A stretch of DNA of 64,000 nt. Origin: Leptobrachium leishanense (taxonomy: Eukaryota > Chordata > Amphibia > Anura > Megophryidae). This document shows positions 33,365 to 44,348 of this stretch, in pieces. Below the pieces are notes generated by a model, which was not told where the DNA came from, ran no database searches, and was given only the letters and a program-made list of their open reading frames with translations. Positions within the stretch are counted from its first letter, which is position 1, and each line of letters begins with the position of its first letter. The position numbers and the translations under genes are program-made. Where the stretch lies: positions 50,736,153-50,800,152 of the forward strand of contig CM019069.1 of NCBI GenBank assembly GCA_009667805.1, in the 5' to 3' direction.

Positions 33365-33546
33365 CAGTGTTTCCCAAACCTGTCCTCAGGACCGTCCACC
33401 TCGCCAGGTTTGCAGATATGTGAAGCACAGCACAGGTGATATGATTTGCTGCTCAGTGATTGCAGAATTCAGTCTTTATTTCCCCCAAGGTGATCTGCTA
33501 AATCTGGCCTGGTTGAGGGTCGCGAGGACAGGTTTGGGAAACACTG
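33365..33546 (+). mobile_element. hAT MITE, family D copy 1
   Basis: CAGTGTTTCCCAAACCTGTC and GACAGGTTTGGGAAACACTG are perfect 20-base inverted ends. Flanking 8-mers ATCTAGTG and CTCTGGGG match at 5 of 8. The interior (GATATGATTTGCTGCTCAGT) matches copy 2 at 40804 in reverse. Confidence 0.8.
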
Positions 33547-33548
33547 CT

Positions 33549-33835
33549 CTGGGGGACTATCACCTGGTGTGAGCTAACCCTAGCGTTTGTATGTATTTGC
33601 GTTAGCGCCGGGTTAAATGAGTCTAGCGCCTGACCAACAGATCATTTGCCTCTCGCTACAACCGGGAAAAATCACTTAGCGCGTCGCTATTAGCGATTTG
33701 TAGCGCAAGCTTACTGTAATTTCTGCGTCCTATACTTAACATGGGAAGAGCTAGAGATCTCTAGTGCTTTTGCAACCAACAGATCATTTGGTGCCTGCGC
33801 TAATTTCTGGAGTGACAGTAATCGCAAAATTTTAC
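33549..33835 (-). mobile_element. Family A foldback MITE, diverged and reversed
   Basis: On the minus strand the words CCATGTTAAGTATAGGACGC and ATTACAGTAAGCTTGCGC follow the family A conserved block; TTAGCGCCGGGTTAAATG resembles the opposite arm. The ends are worn and partial. Confidence 0.5.
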
Positions 33836-34051
33836 CCACTGCTCAACCCTGGTGCCAACTCCAAAAAAAACACAAAAAACAGATCCTTGCCAAAATTAAC
33901 AGGCAATTAACAGCCTATTTTAAGGAATGCAGCACAGGTGTTCTCTTGGCCCCATATACCATAGTAATGTATATGATCAGCAATGTCGCTGCTGTTGCAG
34001 TAAGCTTTATTATGATATACGCTATATTGCCAATAGTATTCGCTCACCCAT

Positions 34052-34754
34052 TGTCACGGCTTGCGGCAGGGGATCTGGAGCCCAGGTGCAGAGGCGGGAG
34101 AACAGTCTCAGGATCGCGGTACAAAAGGGTTTTCCAAATATCGTAGTCGTGGTCAGAAGGGTGGTCAGGGACAGGCGGCGAAACAGGAAAGGTCGAAGGG
34201 TAAGCCAAGAACTGGTACACAGGTAGCACATGAATAAGCTTCTCAATTAGTAACCACTGGAAGTGATACAACGCTGAAGCGAGGACTGAGTGTGACAGAA
34301 GGGTTTATATACGTGGTGGGGTTTGTCTGTTCACCAATTGGCTCCTCTAGATAGGAGAGCCAATCAGGGCTTGAGTGGGTTTTGGTGCTGTTCCCTATCA
34401 GGTCCACCCAGGGCTGAGGTTCCTCCCCTTGGGCCTGTTCCACCAATCCTGACCTCTGTACCCGCCCCTGTGACGTCAGACGCCGGGAGCCGCCACGTCC
34501 CACGTGGAGACAGCGGGGCTGCGGCGCTGACCCTGTCAGTGCGGGCGTGGAGAGGGCCGCAATGGATCGGGCAGGGCCCTGGAGTGTCCCCAGCCCTTGA
34601 GTTACGCGCCGGGGACGCCGGCGCGTCGGACCGCCACAGCCAGCCCTCGTGATGGGCAAGCCTCCCGGCTGTTGCCGCATCGCCGGGCGGCGTAACAGCC
34701 GGCGGGGTGGCCCGTCTGAGCCTGCGAGAGGTGAGCCCCCTGTTCGGCGTGACA
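34052..34754 (-). mobile_element. Solo LTR (TSD CCCAT)
   Basis: TGTCACGGC at the left, GGCGTGACA at the right, and CCCAT exactly on both sides (34047-34051, 34755-34759). On the minus strand a TATATAAA box lies at 34314-34321, followed by CCCTTCTGTCACAC. The half upstream of the box is GC-rich. The 100-170 aa frames across it carry no known domain and are read against the promoter. No internal retroelement region, so a solo LTR, family not named. Confidence 0.65.
34314..34321 (-). promoter_or_regulatory. TATA box of the solo LTR
   Basis: TATATAAA on the minus strand, about 430 bases inside the LTR read from its 5' side. Orientation agrees with the LTR. Confidence 0.4.
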
Positions 34755-35365
34755 CCCATCCATATGCAAGTCAAGGCAGGTGAGCGAAAACTTTTGGCAA
34801 TATAGTGTATATGTATCCTTTATCCACATATATCATACTTCTAATATATTTCCTCATTTTAAACATTTTATGCTGGGGGTTATTCATAGTTTGTAAGTGG
34901 TTGATTCCTTTTGGCCTTTTGGCCTTCCTTTTGGATCTATTAAATGTATTGTAATGATTTTACACGCTGTTGGGTGGCATGTATCATGCAATGCCCATCA
35001 GCCTTAATAATATATGTGTGCATCAAATCATGGATGATACGGCCACCTTGGAGGATTTTAATGATGCAGGGGTGTGAGGGCTCTCCGCTGGATGTGTTCA
35101 TACTTATACAAGGTTCTATCCTGTACACAACCGCATTAACGAAGGTCTCATCCCGGGTCTTAGCGTTTCCCAAACATGAGCTGAATGACCTTGTACACAG
35201 ACTCCTGCGGACAAGGTTATCTGTTAGTAGGTCGTCAGGTGCTAAGTTTTAGCGACTCTCGCAAAAAATTTTCTTTAGCAATGGCGTTTTAGCACACACC
35301 AGGGGAAAGGACCCAAGGCCTGAAGTAAAAAAATTTCCTTTATTAAAACATAGTTAAAATAAAAA

Positions 35366-35395
35366 GCCGACGTTTTGGCTCTGTCTTGCTAAAAG
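35366..35395 (-). other. Weak GAGCCAAAACGTCGG module
   Basis: On the minus strand TTAGCAAGACAGAGCC is followed by AAAACGTCGGC. It resembles the other stem-loop plus GAAACG modules but the stem is poor. Confidence 0.2.
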
Positions 35396-35493
35396 CGGAA
35401 GATACCTAAGGATATGTACACACAACTCTCACAATATACGTATACCTTACAGATTGTTTATTCTCTTGAGAAGAAGCATTATCTACTTTTCAC

Positions 35494-35545
35494 ATATCTT
35501 GTACAGCGCTGCAGAATATGTTGGCCCCACATAAATATAGCCTGC
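35494..35545 (+). repeat. L2 LINE 3'-tail fragment
   Basis: TGTACAGCGCTGCAGAATAT followed by GTTGGCCCCACATAAATA, the L2 3' tail with a few changes. Confidence 0.6.
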
Positions 35546-37028
35546 CAGAAAGTTTTGAACATGATATGACTACCTTAAGACAATCAATTTCACAAACTTA
35601 TTTACAGATTTTATAGCAATGGGAGAATGCGAATCTCTGTATTTTTTAAGTACCCATCTTCGATACAATAATGAACAGTAAGTTACATATCAACAATACT
35701 GTTTCAGCACGACAACTGAAATCACCTGAATCTTGACTCGATCTTGAAAACGACATTAAAATCTAGGAAAGCAAATTTTTAAAATTCAATGAAAACGACC
35801 ACAAAACACCACTAAATTCTGTGAAAACAAACAATTCGACTGCAAGCATTCCACAATAAAAAAAAACAAATATCAAACTTTGGACAAACGCTTGAAAATG
35901 CTGTCGTGTTTGGATGCGCTGAAATGGAATCAGATGCAAGATGTCCAAAATTCGAGAATACATTGGTACCTGTGAAATACACAAATAGAGGAATTTGAAA
36001 GATAATAGAAGTGTTTAAATTCTCCATATTTTCCATCTGCAAGGTTTTTTCATGTTGTTTTGTTGTATGTTTAATCGCCATCAAACATTGATTTTGTTCT
36101 CTGTGTATGAAAGTAGTAGCAGGTTCAGTGGGCCTGAGTTAATATTTTCTAATAATAGTGACCTCAGCCTGCCAGAATGCACAGGTCCCTAATCCTTGCT
36201 GCAATGTTTCCTCATTAACCGCACAGCACCGGCCACACCAGTTGTATGATCTAAGTATTGCCTGAGGCACCACTGGAATTAATTACCAGAAGAAGCACTG
36301 CTGTTTTGGATTGTCATCTTGAATTTATCACTTGCCACTTAATGTAACTCATCTGACCTAATACCTACTATGTGTCACAAGAGCTTTGGCTCCAGTTCCA
36401 CCAGGGTAATAGCAGGGTGTTCTGTATACCTAATGTTCCAGCGTTGCAGAGTACACATCTGCTGGAGGCCTAGTTAAAAGATCCTACCCTGGAGGCATAG
36501 CTTGCTAACAATGCCCTGAGCAAATTGAAGCTAACCCATACGCCATGTAACATCTGAAGCTTATCGTGATTCAAAGCTGAAGCCGACACATTTAATTTTT
36601 GCTTCTCAGAGATGATAATCTTTCATTTCATTGGTTGTAACAAGTCTGCGACCATTTGTGTCTTTCGTATTTCAGTTTTAGAGTATAATGAAGCTGCCTG
36701 TCTCTGTGTGGATAAATAAATGGCTCTAGGGGGCTTTTGGTATTAGGTCCTGCTTTTCTACAGTATAAATTGAGCAGAAATAGCTCATTAAATAACTCAC
36801 AAAAAATATTCTGCCTGCGGTACAGTCAAGTTAAAACCCATCATGTTTAAACTTTTTTTTTTTACCTCCTCCAGAATTTTGCAACCCCACTATATACTTT
36901 CTGCTGCTATTTGTATTTTGGTTATGATACGATCCCACACAGGAAATAGAACTGTGTCTTAAAACGCCACATTATATACATTGACAGTTACATTTATCAT
37001 GGATAACATGTCACAAGAATCATTCTAA
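35546..37028. other. No gene recognised
   Basis: AT-rich DNA. The part around 36560-36780 looks non-repetitive and might include conserved non-coding sequence; no exon is supportable. Confidence 0.35.
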
Positions 37029-37445
37029 GGCTAGGGTCAGACGAACGCATTTTTTGCGTTGTCCGTCAAAAAGTGCGTTCGAACATATGGACGTATTTTT
37101 TCACGGAGTACGCGATAGCGGTCATACGATGCGCATTTGCGTCCGTGATTTTGTACGGATCATCAATAAAACCCTTTTTGCGTCTGGACGTTATGTTGGC
37201 CGGACATTAGCAGCATCTGACGTCTCCTAATCACGCACACACGCCGCTAGCGGACGCAGCGCACTCTGTACGTCAGTACTAGCGGTATCACGTTCTCGAA
37301 AAGAATGCATTTGTTTGCCGCTTGCGTTGCGCAGCCGCACTTTTGTGCGGCCGTACTTTGTACATTGCCCGTCATTTGCTGCTACTACAGCCGTGATAAA
37401 GTGCGGCTGCACGCGCGTTCGCACTGCGTTCGTCTGACCCTAGCC
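37029..37445. mobile_element. Harbinger-type MITE, family H copy 4
   Basis: GGCTAGGGTCAGACGAACGC and GCGTTCGTCTGACCCTAGCC are perfect 20-base inverted ends. The flanks read TAA and TTA, a TWA-type site. The interior is rich in GTGCGGC/GCCGCAC words and shares GACGTCTCCTAATCACGCAC with copy 3. Confidence 0.8.
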
Positions 37446-38779
37446 TTAAATGCTTAAACAAACGCAAACGTCTTCAATATGTACTTTATATATTATATGA
37501 TGTAATTTATATTATTTTTAATGTTATTATTTGCAGTGCTAGTATAGTGTCAAGATTTTTGCACAGTTTAAAAAAAATTGTTGTCATAATAATCCTATGC
37601 ATGCTTGTCACACAATATACAAGACGAACTTATTCAAGGAAATCTTGATAACGCCATTATAGCATCATAAAGTGGCACTATGGGGGTTATTCAGAGAGCA
37701 CCGAAATTTCACCGGAATTTTGGCGCTCTCTTGTTTGGTGCGCTTCGGCGATCTCAATTCGCAAACCCTGCGGTGAATTCAGCATTCACCGCAGGGTCCC
37801 TGAAGTGCGCCGAACGAGATCTGTCAAATGCCGCTGATCAGCCTACCGAACGGTGACAGAGACAGCCGCAGGACGCCAAATGCCGCCAAACAAAAAACAA
37901 ACGGAACTCTGCAATTTGAAAAAAGGTATTAAAAAAAATGCATGAAATTGGATGGAAATAATAAAAAAAAGGACCTCGAAAAAAATTATAAAACGGTCTG
38001 TTACAAAATAAAGAAAAACACCATTAAAAAAATGGAAACCAAAAATTTTGCCCAAAAAAATTCAGAAAAATAAATTAATCAAATAGGTTTTTGCTGCAAA
38101 TGAAAATAATAAACAATTGAAAAAAATTAATAATAATTAGACTTGTGCACCGATTTTTTTTCGGTTCGATTCGGTTCGGTTCGTTCGTATTTTGTAAATT
38201 TTCGTTTCGGCTCGTTTCGGCCGATTTCCGTTTCGGTTCGTTTCGTTTTCGTTTCGTGTTTCGTATCGACTTTTTCGTACTTCCGGAAATTTTCGTGTTT
38301 TTCAGAACGTCTGTTCTCCTCGTTTCAAAGTGTCTATTCGTTTTGACGTAAACTAATGGTTTTTCGGATCCAATATTTCTGTCGATACGATAATTCTGTC
38401 GATTAGACATGTGCATTCGTTTTAGTACTAAAACGATTTAGTCCGAATTTTGGGATAATTTAGTTTTCGTATCACTCAAGAGATACGAAACTGCTCAGTA
38501 CAAAAAACAAAAGAAACTAAAATAAAATGCACTACATTTTAGTTTCAGTCCTTTTTGTGATATTACATTAATGAGTGAAGGAGACCAGCAATGAAGAGCG
38601 CAACATCGCAAAGCTACAGAAAAGGTTTGTATGCGTAATCCTTCCCGACCCCTACCCGAAAATCTGACAGTGATAGAGCTCCAGAATACTCACTCGCAGC
38701 ACAGCCAGCCAGCACAGGAGAGGAAACCTTTACTTAACCCTTGCATGTCTATGAGGCAGACAAGATGATAAAAGCAGCT

Positions 38780-39145
38780 GGAGAAGGAAAACATTCAAAT
38801 AAATCACACTGAAAGCTAATGACAGAGGAGGGCTGGATAGTAAAAACCCTTTATAACAAGCAGCGCTGGGAGAAGAGAGGGACTTTATAAAACGTGTGTT
38901 ATCTCCCCTCCCGTTCTGCATAATAGGGGCTTAGGTCTGATACATTTTATATTATCCAGGAGCACTATCCCCCTTTCCTCATCTATAATACACGTTTTAT
39001 ATAAAGTCCCTCTCCTCTCCCAGTGCTGTTTGTTATAAATGTTTTTTTTACGTCTGATACATTTAGTATCCAGCTCTCACAGTTACTCTGTCATTATGAG
39101 CCTTCAGTGTGATTTATTTGAATGTTTTCCCTGGATTTAAAGTGC
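38780..39145. repeat. Large internal foldback of the inner hAT element
   Basis: AACATTCAAATAAATCACAC near 38789 faces GTGTGATTTATTTGAATGTT near 39108. AGAGAGGGACTTTATA near 38874 faces TATAAAGTCCCTCTCC near 39000. The two arms span about 130 bases each around a ~90-base centre. Confidence 0.7.
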
Positions 39146-39342
39146 TTTATTTTATTATAAAAATTAATTTGCACCAGTCATCTCTTCTCTGAGCTTCCAG
39201 ACCAATTTACTTTAATATTTTCCCTCTCCCCTGCTTTAATTTTCCTGTGTCTCCCCCACAGAGATACAAAGTTTAAGTAAAAGTTCCCTCTCCTGTGCTG
39301 GATAAGCATTGCATTCCGAAGTTCTGCACCCTCCACATGCCA

Positions 39343-39632
39343 ATGCAGTAGGATGTTCTATACAGAGAGGGGCATTAATTAATGCAGGAGGATGTTCTAT
39401 ACATTATACAGAGAGGGGTATTAATGCAGGAGGATGTTATATACATTATATAGAGAAAGGTATAAATTGAGGAGGATGTTCTATACAGAGAGGGACATTA
39501 ATTCAGGAGGATGTTCTATACATTATACAGAGAGGGGTATTAATTAATGCAGGTGGATGTTGTATACATTATACAGAGAGGGGTATTAATTAATGCAGGA
39601 GGATGTTCTATACATTATACAGAGAGGAGCCT
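39343..39632 (+). repeat. Minisatellite, 37-47-bp units
   Basis: About seven units of GGAGGATGTTCTATACATTA plus TACAGAGAGGGGTATTAAT, with unit lengths varying by loss of the ACATTATA part. It lies in the inner hAT element. Confidence 0.8.
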
Positions 39633-40110
39633 TTTTTTTAGCCCTTTAAATCCAGTGGCTGTGAGCGCTGAGATCAGCTGTTTGTTATATTATCTCTCAG
39701 TACAATGTTTCAGGCTCAGCTGTTACAGTAAATGACTGTAACAGCGCTCAGAGTTTCAGTAAAACAAGGAAATAATATTGTTATAACCTCTTATATAAAA
39801 ATATTATTTACTAGTTTTACTGAAACTCTGAGCACTGTGATGAGCAGCAGTCAGTTACTGTAACAGCTTTGCCTGACACTTTGTACTGAGAGTTAGAGAT
39901 ACTGTAACAAGCAGCGATCTCAGCCCTCTGAGGAGCCACTACAATAGTAATTGTATCCACTGGTTTTCGGATGAATGAAATTAGTTTTCATACTAAAGAA
40001 CTGAAAACGAATTCTTTAGCAACTAAATAAATTGCATTTTAGGACTAATCCATTAGTTCAAAACTAAATTTTGTGCTGTGCACATGTCTACTGTCGATAC
40101 GATAATTCTG

Positions 40111-40352
40111 CCATTGAGATTTCTCATGTTTTACAAGAAGGATACATTGAGATTTCTCTGGTTTCCCGGGAAGGATACATTGAGATTTCTCTGGTTTCCC
40201 GGGAAGGATACATTGAGATTTCTCTGGTTTTACAAGAAGGATACATTGAGATTTCTCTGGTTTTACAAGAAGGATACATTGAGATTTCTCTGGTTTTACA
40301 TGAAGGATACATTGAGATTTCTCTGGTTTTACAAGAAGGATACATTGAGATG
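40111..40352 (+). repeat. 33-bp minisatellite, seven copies, LINE-tail-like unit
   Basis: AAGGATAC recurs at 40138, 40171, 40204, 40237, 40270, 40303 and 40336, exactly 33 bases apart. The unit continues ATTGAGATTTCTCTGGTTT and ends TACAAG or CCCGGG. Because 33 is a multiple of three, several frames stay open across the array and encode an 11-residue repeat such as KDTLRFLWFYK; this is not evidence of a gene. The GGATACATTGAGATTTCTCT core equals that of the LINE 3' tail at 62965. Confidence 0.9.
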
Positions 40353-40803
40353 GGAATGATACGAAATTACAGAATCAGCGATATAACCAAAAAATACGTT
40401 GTCCGAAATTACTGAAATGGAACCGAAATCAGGAATGGAGCCGAAATTACAAATGGAACGAAAATGATTTTCGATTTTACACATTTCTAGTCCATTCGAA
40501 AAATCCTAACAAATTTTCGTTTCGTTTCGTAAATTTTTTCGGATCTGCCGTTTTCGGATCTGAAAATTTTCGGAAAATCGGCCGAATCCGAATGCACGAA
40601 TTGGGAAATTTCGTGGAAATTCCGAAATTCCGAAACCTGAAACGCACATCCCTAATAATAATGCAAATATTCAATATTACTTTGAATCCTATGGGATTCG
40701 CCTGTTTAAACCTGTAGAACTGAACCCCCGAAAGTCTGGCATTCACCAATATTTCAGTGAAGATCTGAGTTTTCTGAATAGATTAACAATTACTTCTCTA
40801 TGG

Positions 40804-40985
40804 CAGTGTTTCCAAAACCTCTCCTCGGGACCCTCAACCAGGCCAGATTTTGCAGATTACCTTGGGGAAATGCAGACTGAATCCTGCAATCACTGAGCAT
40901 CAAATCATATCACCTGTGCTGTGCTTCAGATATCTGGAAAACCTGACCTGTTAGTGGGTCTTGAGGACAGGTTTGAGAAACACTG
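40804..40985 (-). mobile_element. hAT MITE, family D copy 2 (TSD CTCTATGG)
   Basis: CAGTGTTTCCAAAACC and GGTTTGAGAAACACTG are the inverted ends. CTCTATGG is repeated exactly on both sides (40796-40803, 40986-40993). It is the reverse-oriented relative of 33365-33546. Confidence 0.88.
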
Positions 40986-41244
40986 CTCTATGGAACAATT
41001 TCACTGCAGTCGAAGGTCGTCGAGTTGCAGCGATCTGAGCCAAACTGCACCATATTCTGCTGGCAATTAGTCAATATTTGGCGTTATTGACAGCTTTGTG
41101 AAAAGCCGAACTGCCACGAAATTGCACCGTACGTTACAATTCACTGTTCAGTGCAATTCGGTGGCAAGGCTGAGTATCTTTCAATGATTTGCAATGTGCA
41201 CTCAGGTGGCAAGCACACTCCCAAGAAAGAGTTATTCCAGTGAT

Positions 41245-41372
41245 GTGAACCTTGGCACTCCAGATGTTCTGAGCTCCATGTCCCAAGATGCTCAGCAAGT
41301 CTCATGTGTGACTAAGCATCATGGGACAAGGAGGTCAGAAACATCTGGGATGACAAGGTTCACAATCGGTGG
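41245..41372. mobile_element. Family C hAT MITE relative
   Basis: GTGAACCTTGGCACTCCAGA and CTGGGATGACAAGGTTCAC are inverted; GTCCCAAGATGCTCAG faces AAGCATCATGGGAC. Edges approximate. Confidence 0.6.
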
Positions 41373-41379
41373 GTTATTT

Positions 41380-42450
41380 GATAAGTTGCAATGGATGAAG
41401 CTCAACATCAATGTGACTGATCGAATCATAAACTGTTGTATGGATCCATCTATGTATTTATGACTCTATGGATAGTGTTTATACTATTAAAATATGAATT
41501 TAAAAAAACACTCTCAGCTAATAACAGGGCGAGCATAGATATATTATTATCCCCTCCTGAATCCTATCCTGCTCCTCCTGGTTTTAGTTAAGTGTATTCT
41601 AGAAATGTATATTAATTCTATAGCAAAATTCTTCCTCAGCATTCATCTATGCTGACAGCTGTCTCTCTGCCAATCAAAGTATGCATGCAGCCAATCAGAT
41701 GCCTCTCAGCACAAAGCTGATCGGAACTCCGGAATGCTTGGGTTGTTTGACAGGCTTCTGGGCAGAGGGAAGCCCTCCAATTTGGAATGCTGTGACAACT
41801 CGTAGGGACAGTATGGTAGGGAGGAATGGAGGACACTCAGTTTACCGTGACCAATTAATTAGTCAATGGGATCATGTTGGTTTGAGTGTCCCTATAACAT
41901 CCCGCACACAAAAACCACAAAAGACACATTTGAACAAAGATAACAAAATATAACATACATATCATACATTATATAGAATATGAGACATGAAACTACTTAA
42001 GCGGAAATCATCTTATGCAGTTATGGTAATTTAAACTAGAAAGGTAGTTTTATCGTTATAAGTGTCTCTTCTTCTGAAGTCAGGGAATTGTCCTTTATCT
42101 TGCGTGCGGCTGTTCAACTCTTGTATTCTTGGAAAATGAAGCCTCCGGTCCAGCACAAAATCCTGTGGCTATTTTAAAGCGTTGTCAATGTAATTACAGT
42201 TTAAGCTGATTCCATCCAAAAATGTTATAACTCTATGAAACAGTTTATACTGACTGTCAATCTTAGTCGTAACTGTTGCATACAAATTTCTCAATCCAAT
42301 GGTCCTTAATGGTGTGTATTTCCATATCGTTATGGGGAGTTATGCTCATTTCAGAGGATGCAATACATGACAGCTTATTCAGTTGATCATAAACCGAAGT
42401 GCTTGTTTCTATCATCTAGTCTGTGCATATATGTTAATTAAAGATACAGG
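41380..42450. other. No gene recognised
   Basis: AT-rich DNA with short frames only. Confidence 0.4.
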
Positions 42451-42454
42451 GATA

Positions 42455-42998
42455 GAAACTTCCTGGCCAAAAAAAAGTTACCACCTGGTTTTAATTAAGC
42501 AAATAGGTGTGAGCCTTCCATTAGATAATTACTGCAGTGATTAGTATGTTTCAGCAGCAAATAATGAGGTCATATGACTCCCTGAATATACTGAATGAGC
42601 AGGTTTTTCCATCAATCGTTTTTTTTCTTCCCTGATGGCACAGCGGGCATATTCCAAGATGACAATGCCAGGTTACATTGGGATCGAATTGTGTGGGAGT
42701 GGTTCAGGGAGCATGAGACATCATTTTCACATAAGGATTGGCCGCCACACAGTCCAGACCTTAACCCCATTGAGAATCTTTGGGATGTGCTGGAGAAGAC
42801 TTTATGCAGCGCTGCGACTCTCCTGTCATCAATACAAGATTTTGGCCACAAATTAATGCGACTCTGGATGGAAATAAATGTTGTGACATTGTATAAACTT
42901 ATCGAAATGATGCCATGGTGAATGCGTGCCGTAATCAAAGCAAAAGGTGGACCACCGAAATATTAGGGTGTGTGACTTTTTTTTGGCCAGTCAGAGTA
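42455..42998 (+). mobile_element. Tc1-like transposon, internally deleted
   Basis: CTGGCCAAAAAAAAGTTACC at the left faces GTGACTTTTTTTTGGCCAG at the right, the usual Tc1 type end. Only the 3' part of the transposase gene remains. A partner remnant is at 25645. Confidence 0.75.
42629..42921 (+). pseudogene. Tc1-like transposase C-terminal catalytic part
   Basis: Contains [34 protein letters not shown] and [17 protein letters not shown], the second Asp and the Glu of the DDE triad, then [14 protein letters not shown] and a C-terminal [11 protein letters not shown]. The first catalytic Asp and the DNA-binding domain are missing, replaced by unrelated sequence upstream. If the first D of QDDN is catalytic, 37 residues separate it from the E. 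Without the N-terminal half it cannot act. Confidence 0.8.
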
Positions 42999-43002
42999 TA
43001 TT

Positions 43003-44348
43003 TCATTCATGTAAGTTTGATATGCAGATTACAATATTAGAACTATGGTTATTGAAAGAAGCATCATGGCCGCATTTAATGAAGCAGGGTGGTTTCCTTT
43101 CCCTGTAGCACTGCATGTATTGTCTTGTCACTGCAAAAATTGTTATAAAATTCATTACAACCATCGCATCTCTGCTACAAGGATAAGTGACAGTGGCCGA
43201 GCATTGCTATCTATCACTTATGTCAATTTTTCACAGATTTTTTAATGGTTACCATATAAAATCAAATCAAATTCAAACATTGTTTTATAATCAAGACATT
43301 GTTACCTGGTAAAATGTAGAAATCTCCTAGATATTGTGGATTTTTCAAAGGATTTTGAAACCATTTCATATAATAACTTTGTAACTAATGGATGATGCCA
43401 CTATTGGCGCACAGTTGCTTTGCGATCTCAAGACGCACATGTTGAACAGCAGAATGGAAATATCTTGTGAGCTAATCCTATTTGTAACGTTGGATGTTGA
43501 TGGGCGATCTCCAGAGTTTTAGGTTTCTGAAAAAAATCTTGACATTGATTTCCTCAAAATTATTCCATCTCCACAATAATCCTGATTTCTAAGAGTTCAT
43601 GACCTGCTCATTAAAAGTGCTCAGCCAGCTCCCCTTTGGCTTCTGTCCTTGGAATAGAATAAGGAAAGGTCGTCAGGAGTGGACTTGTTGTAACTAAGTA
43701 CCCTTAGTGTTCTAACAACAGCTGTTACACGGTTATCAAGAGCTGGCTGTTCTCAATAATCCATTTTGTATCCAAGACTGCATAATATTCAGAATATTAA
43801 AATAAGCATGTGGAGGTTTTCACAATTTATAGTAAATACCAGATTATGGTGAGCAGGAGAATACCTTTCAATTTAATTTTAGTAATTTAAAGGTATGTCT
43901 TCTTTATTTTGACATCTATGATCGACTGAATATTCTTTTTCTAGAAATAGAATAATTTTATTACTGTTCTAGAATAATTTTTTAGGGAATAATGCAGCAA
44001 CAAAAATCAGAGTATACGTTAGCCTCATATGTACTAGATTAGCCTTTTAATCCCAATGAATATCTATCAAAAGTCTACATCAGCTTCTGTAATGTCTGAT
44101 CACTTTGGTTTTCATGCCATAGAATCGTTCATGCCTTACCAAGACACCCAAATCACCATTATGTTTTATATGTGTTTTGAAATTATTAGAAAAACAAAAC
44201 CCATGCCACATCAATATGAAGAAAATGTGTTACTTGCAGTGCAAAATGAGATATCAAGACTATACTCAAGTATTTAACATGAGATGTGTGTTGTCCTTCT
44301 TAAATTTCAATGATACCTTAAAATGTAAAAGACAATTTGCATGTATGA
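43003..44348. other. No gene recognised
   Basis: AT-rich DNA without supportable frame or repeat. Confidence 0.4.

Larger units (their letters stand above)
38404..40090. mobile_element. hAT element, inner, nested (TSD CTGTCGAT)
   Basis: TAGACATGTGCA at the left and TGCACATGTCTA at the right are perfect 12-base inverses. CTGTCGAT is repeated exactly on both sides (38396-38403, 40091-40098). It is 1.69 kb, non-coding, with a large internal foldback (38780-39145) and a tandem array (39343-39632). It is younger than the outer element it interrupts. Confidence 0.85.
38138..40654. mobile_element. hAT element, outer (TSD ATAATAAT)
   Basis: TAGACTTGTGCACCGA at the left and the inverse of CGCACATCCCTA at the right form hAT-type ends. 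ATAATAAT is repeated exactly on both sides (38130-38137, 40655-40662). Near both ends the sequence is dense in TTCGG/CCGAA words (38160-38330 and 40490-40630), which fold back and give overlapping frames. It has no transposase. A second hAT element (38404-40090) and a 33-bp tandem array (40111-40352) lie inside. Confidence 0.8.

Noticed and set aside
34243..34774. Proteins of 136-170 residues on the minus strand
   Set aside because: They are read through a GC-rich LTR with no known domain, and the frames overlap each other.
38143..38351. FGSFRF-type repeated peptide frames
   Set aside because: They arise from the TTCGG-rich arm of the hAT element; both reading frames give similar peptides.
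40071..40415. A repeat-protein gene
   Set aside because: The open frames come from a stop-free 33-bp tandem unit and overlap on both strands.
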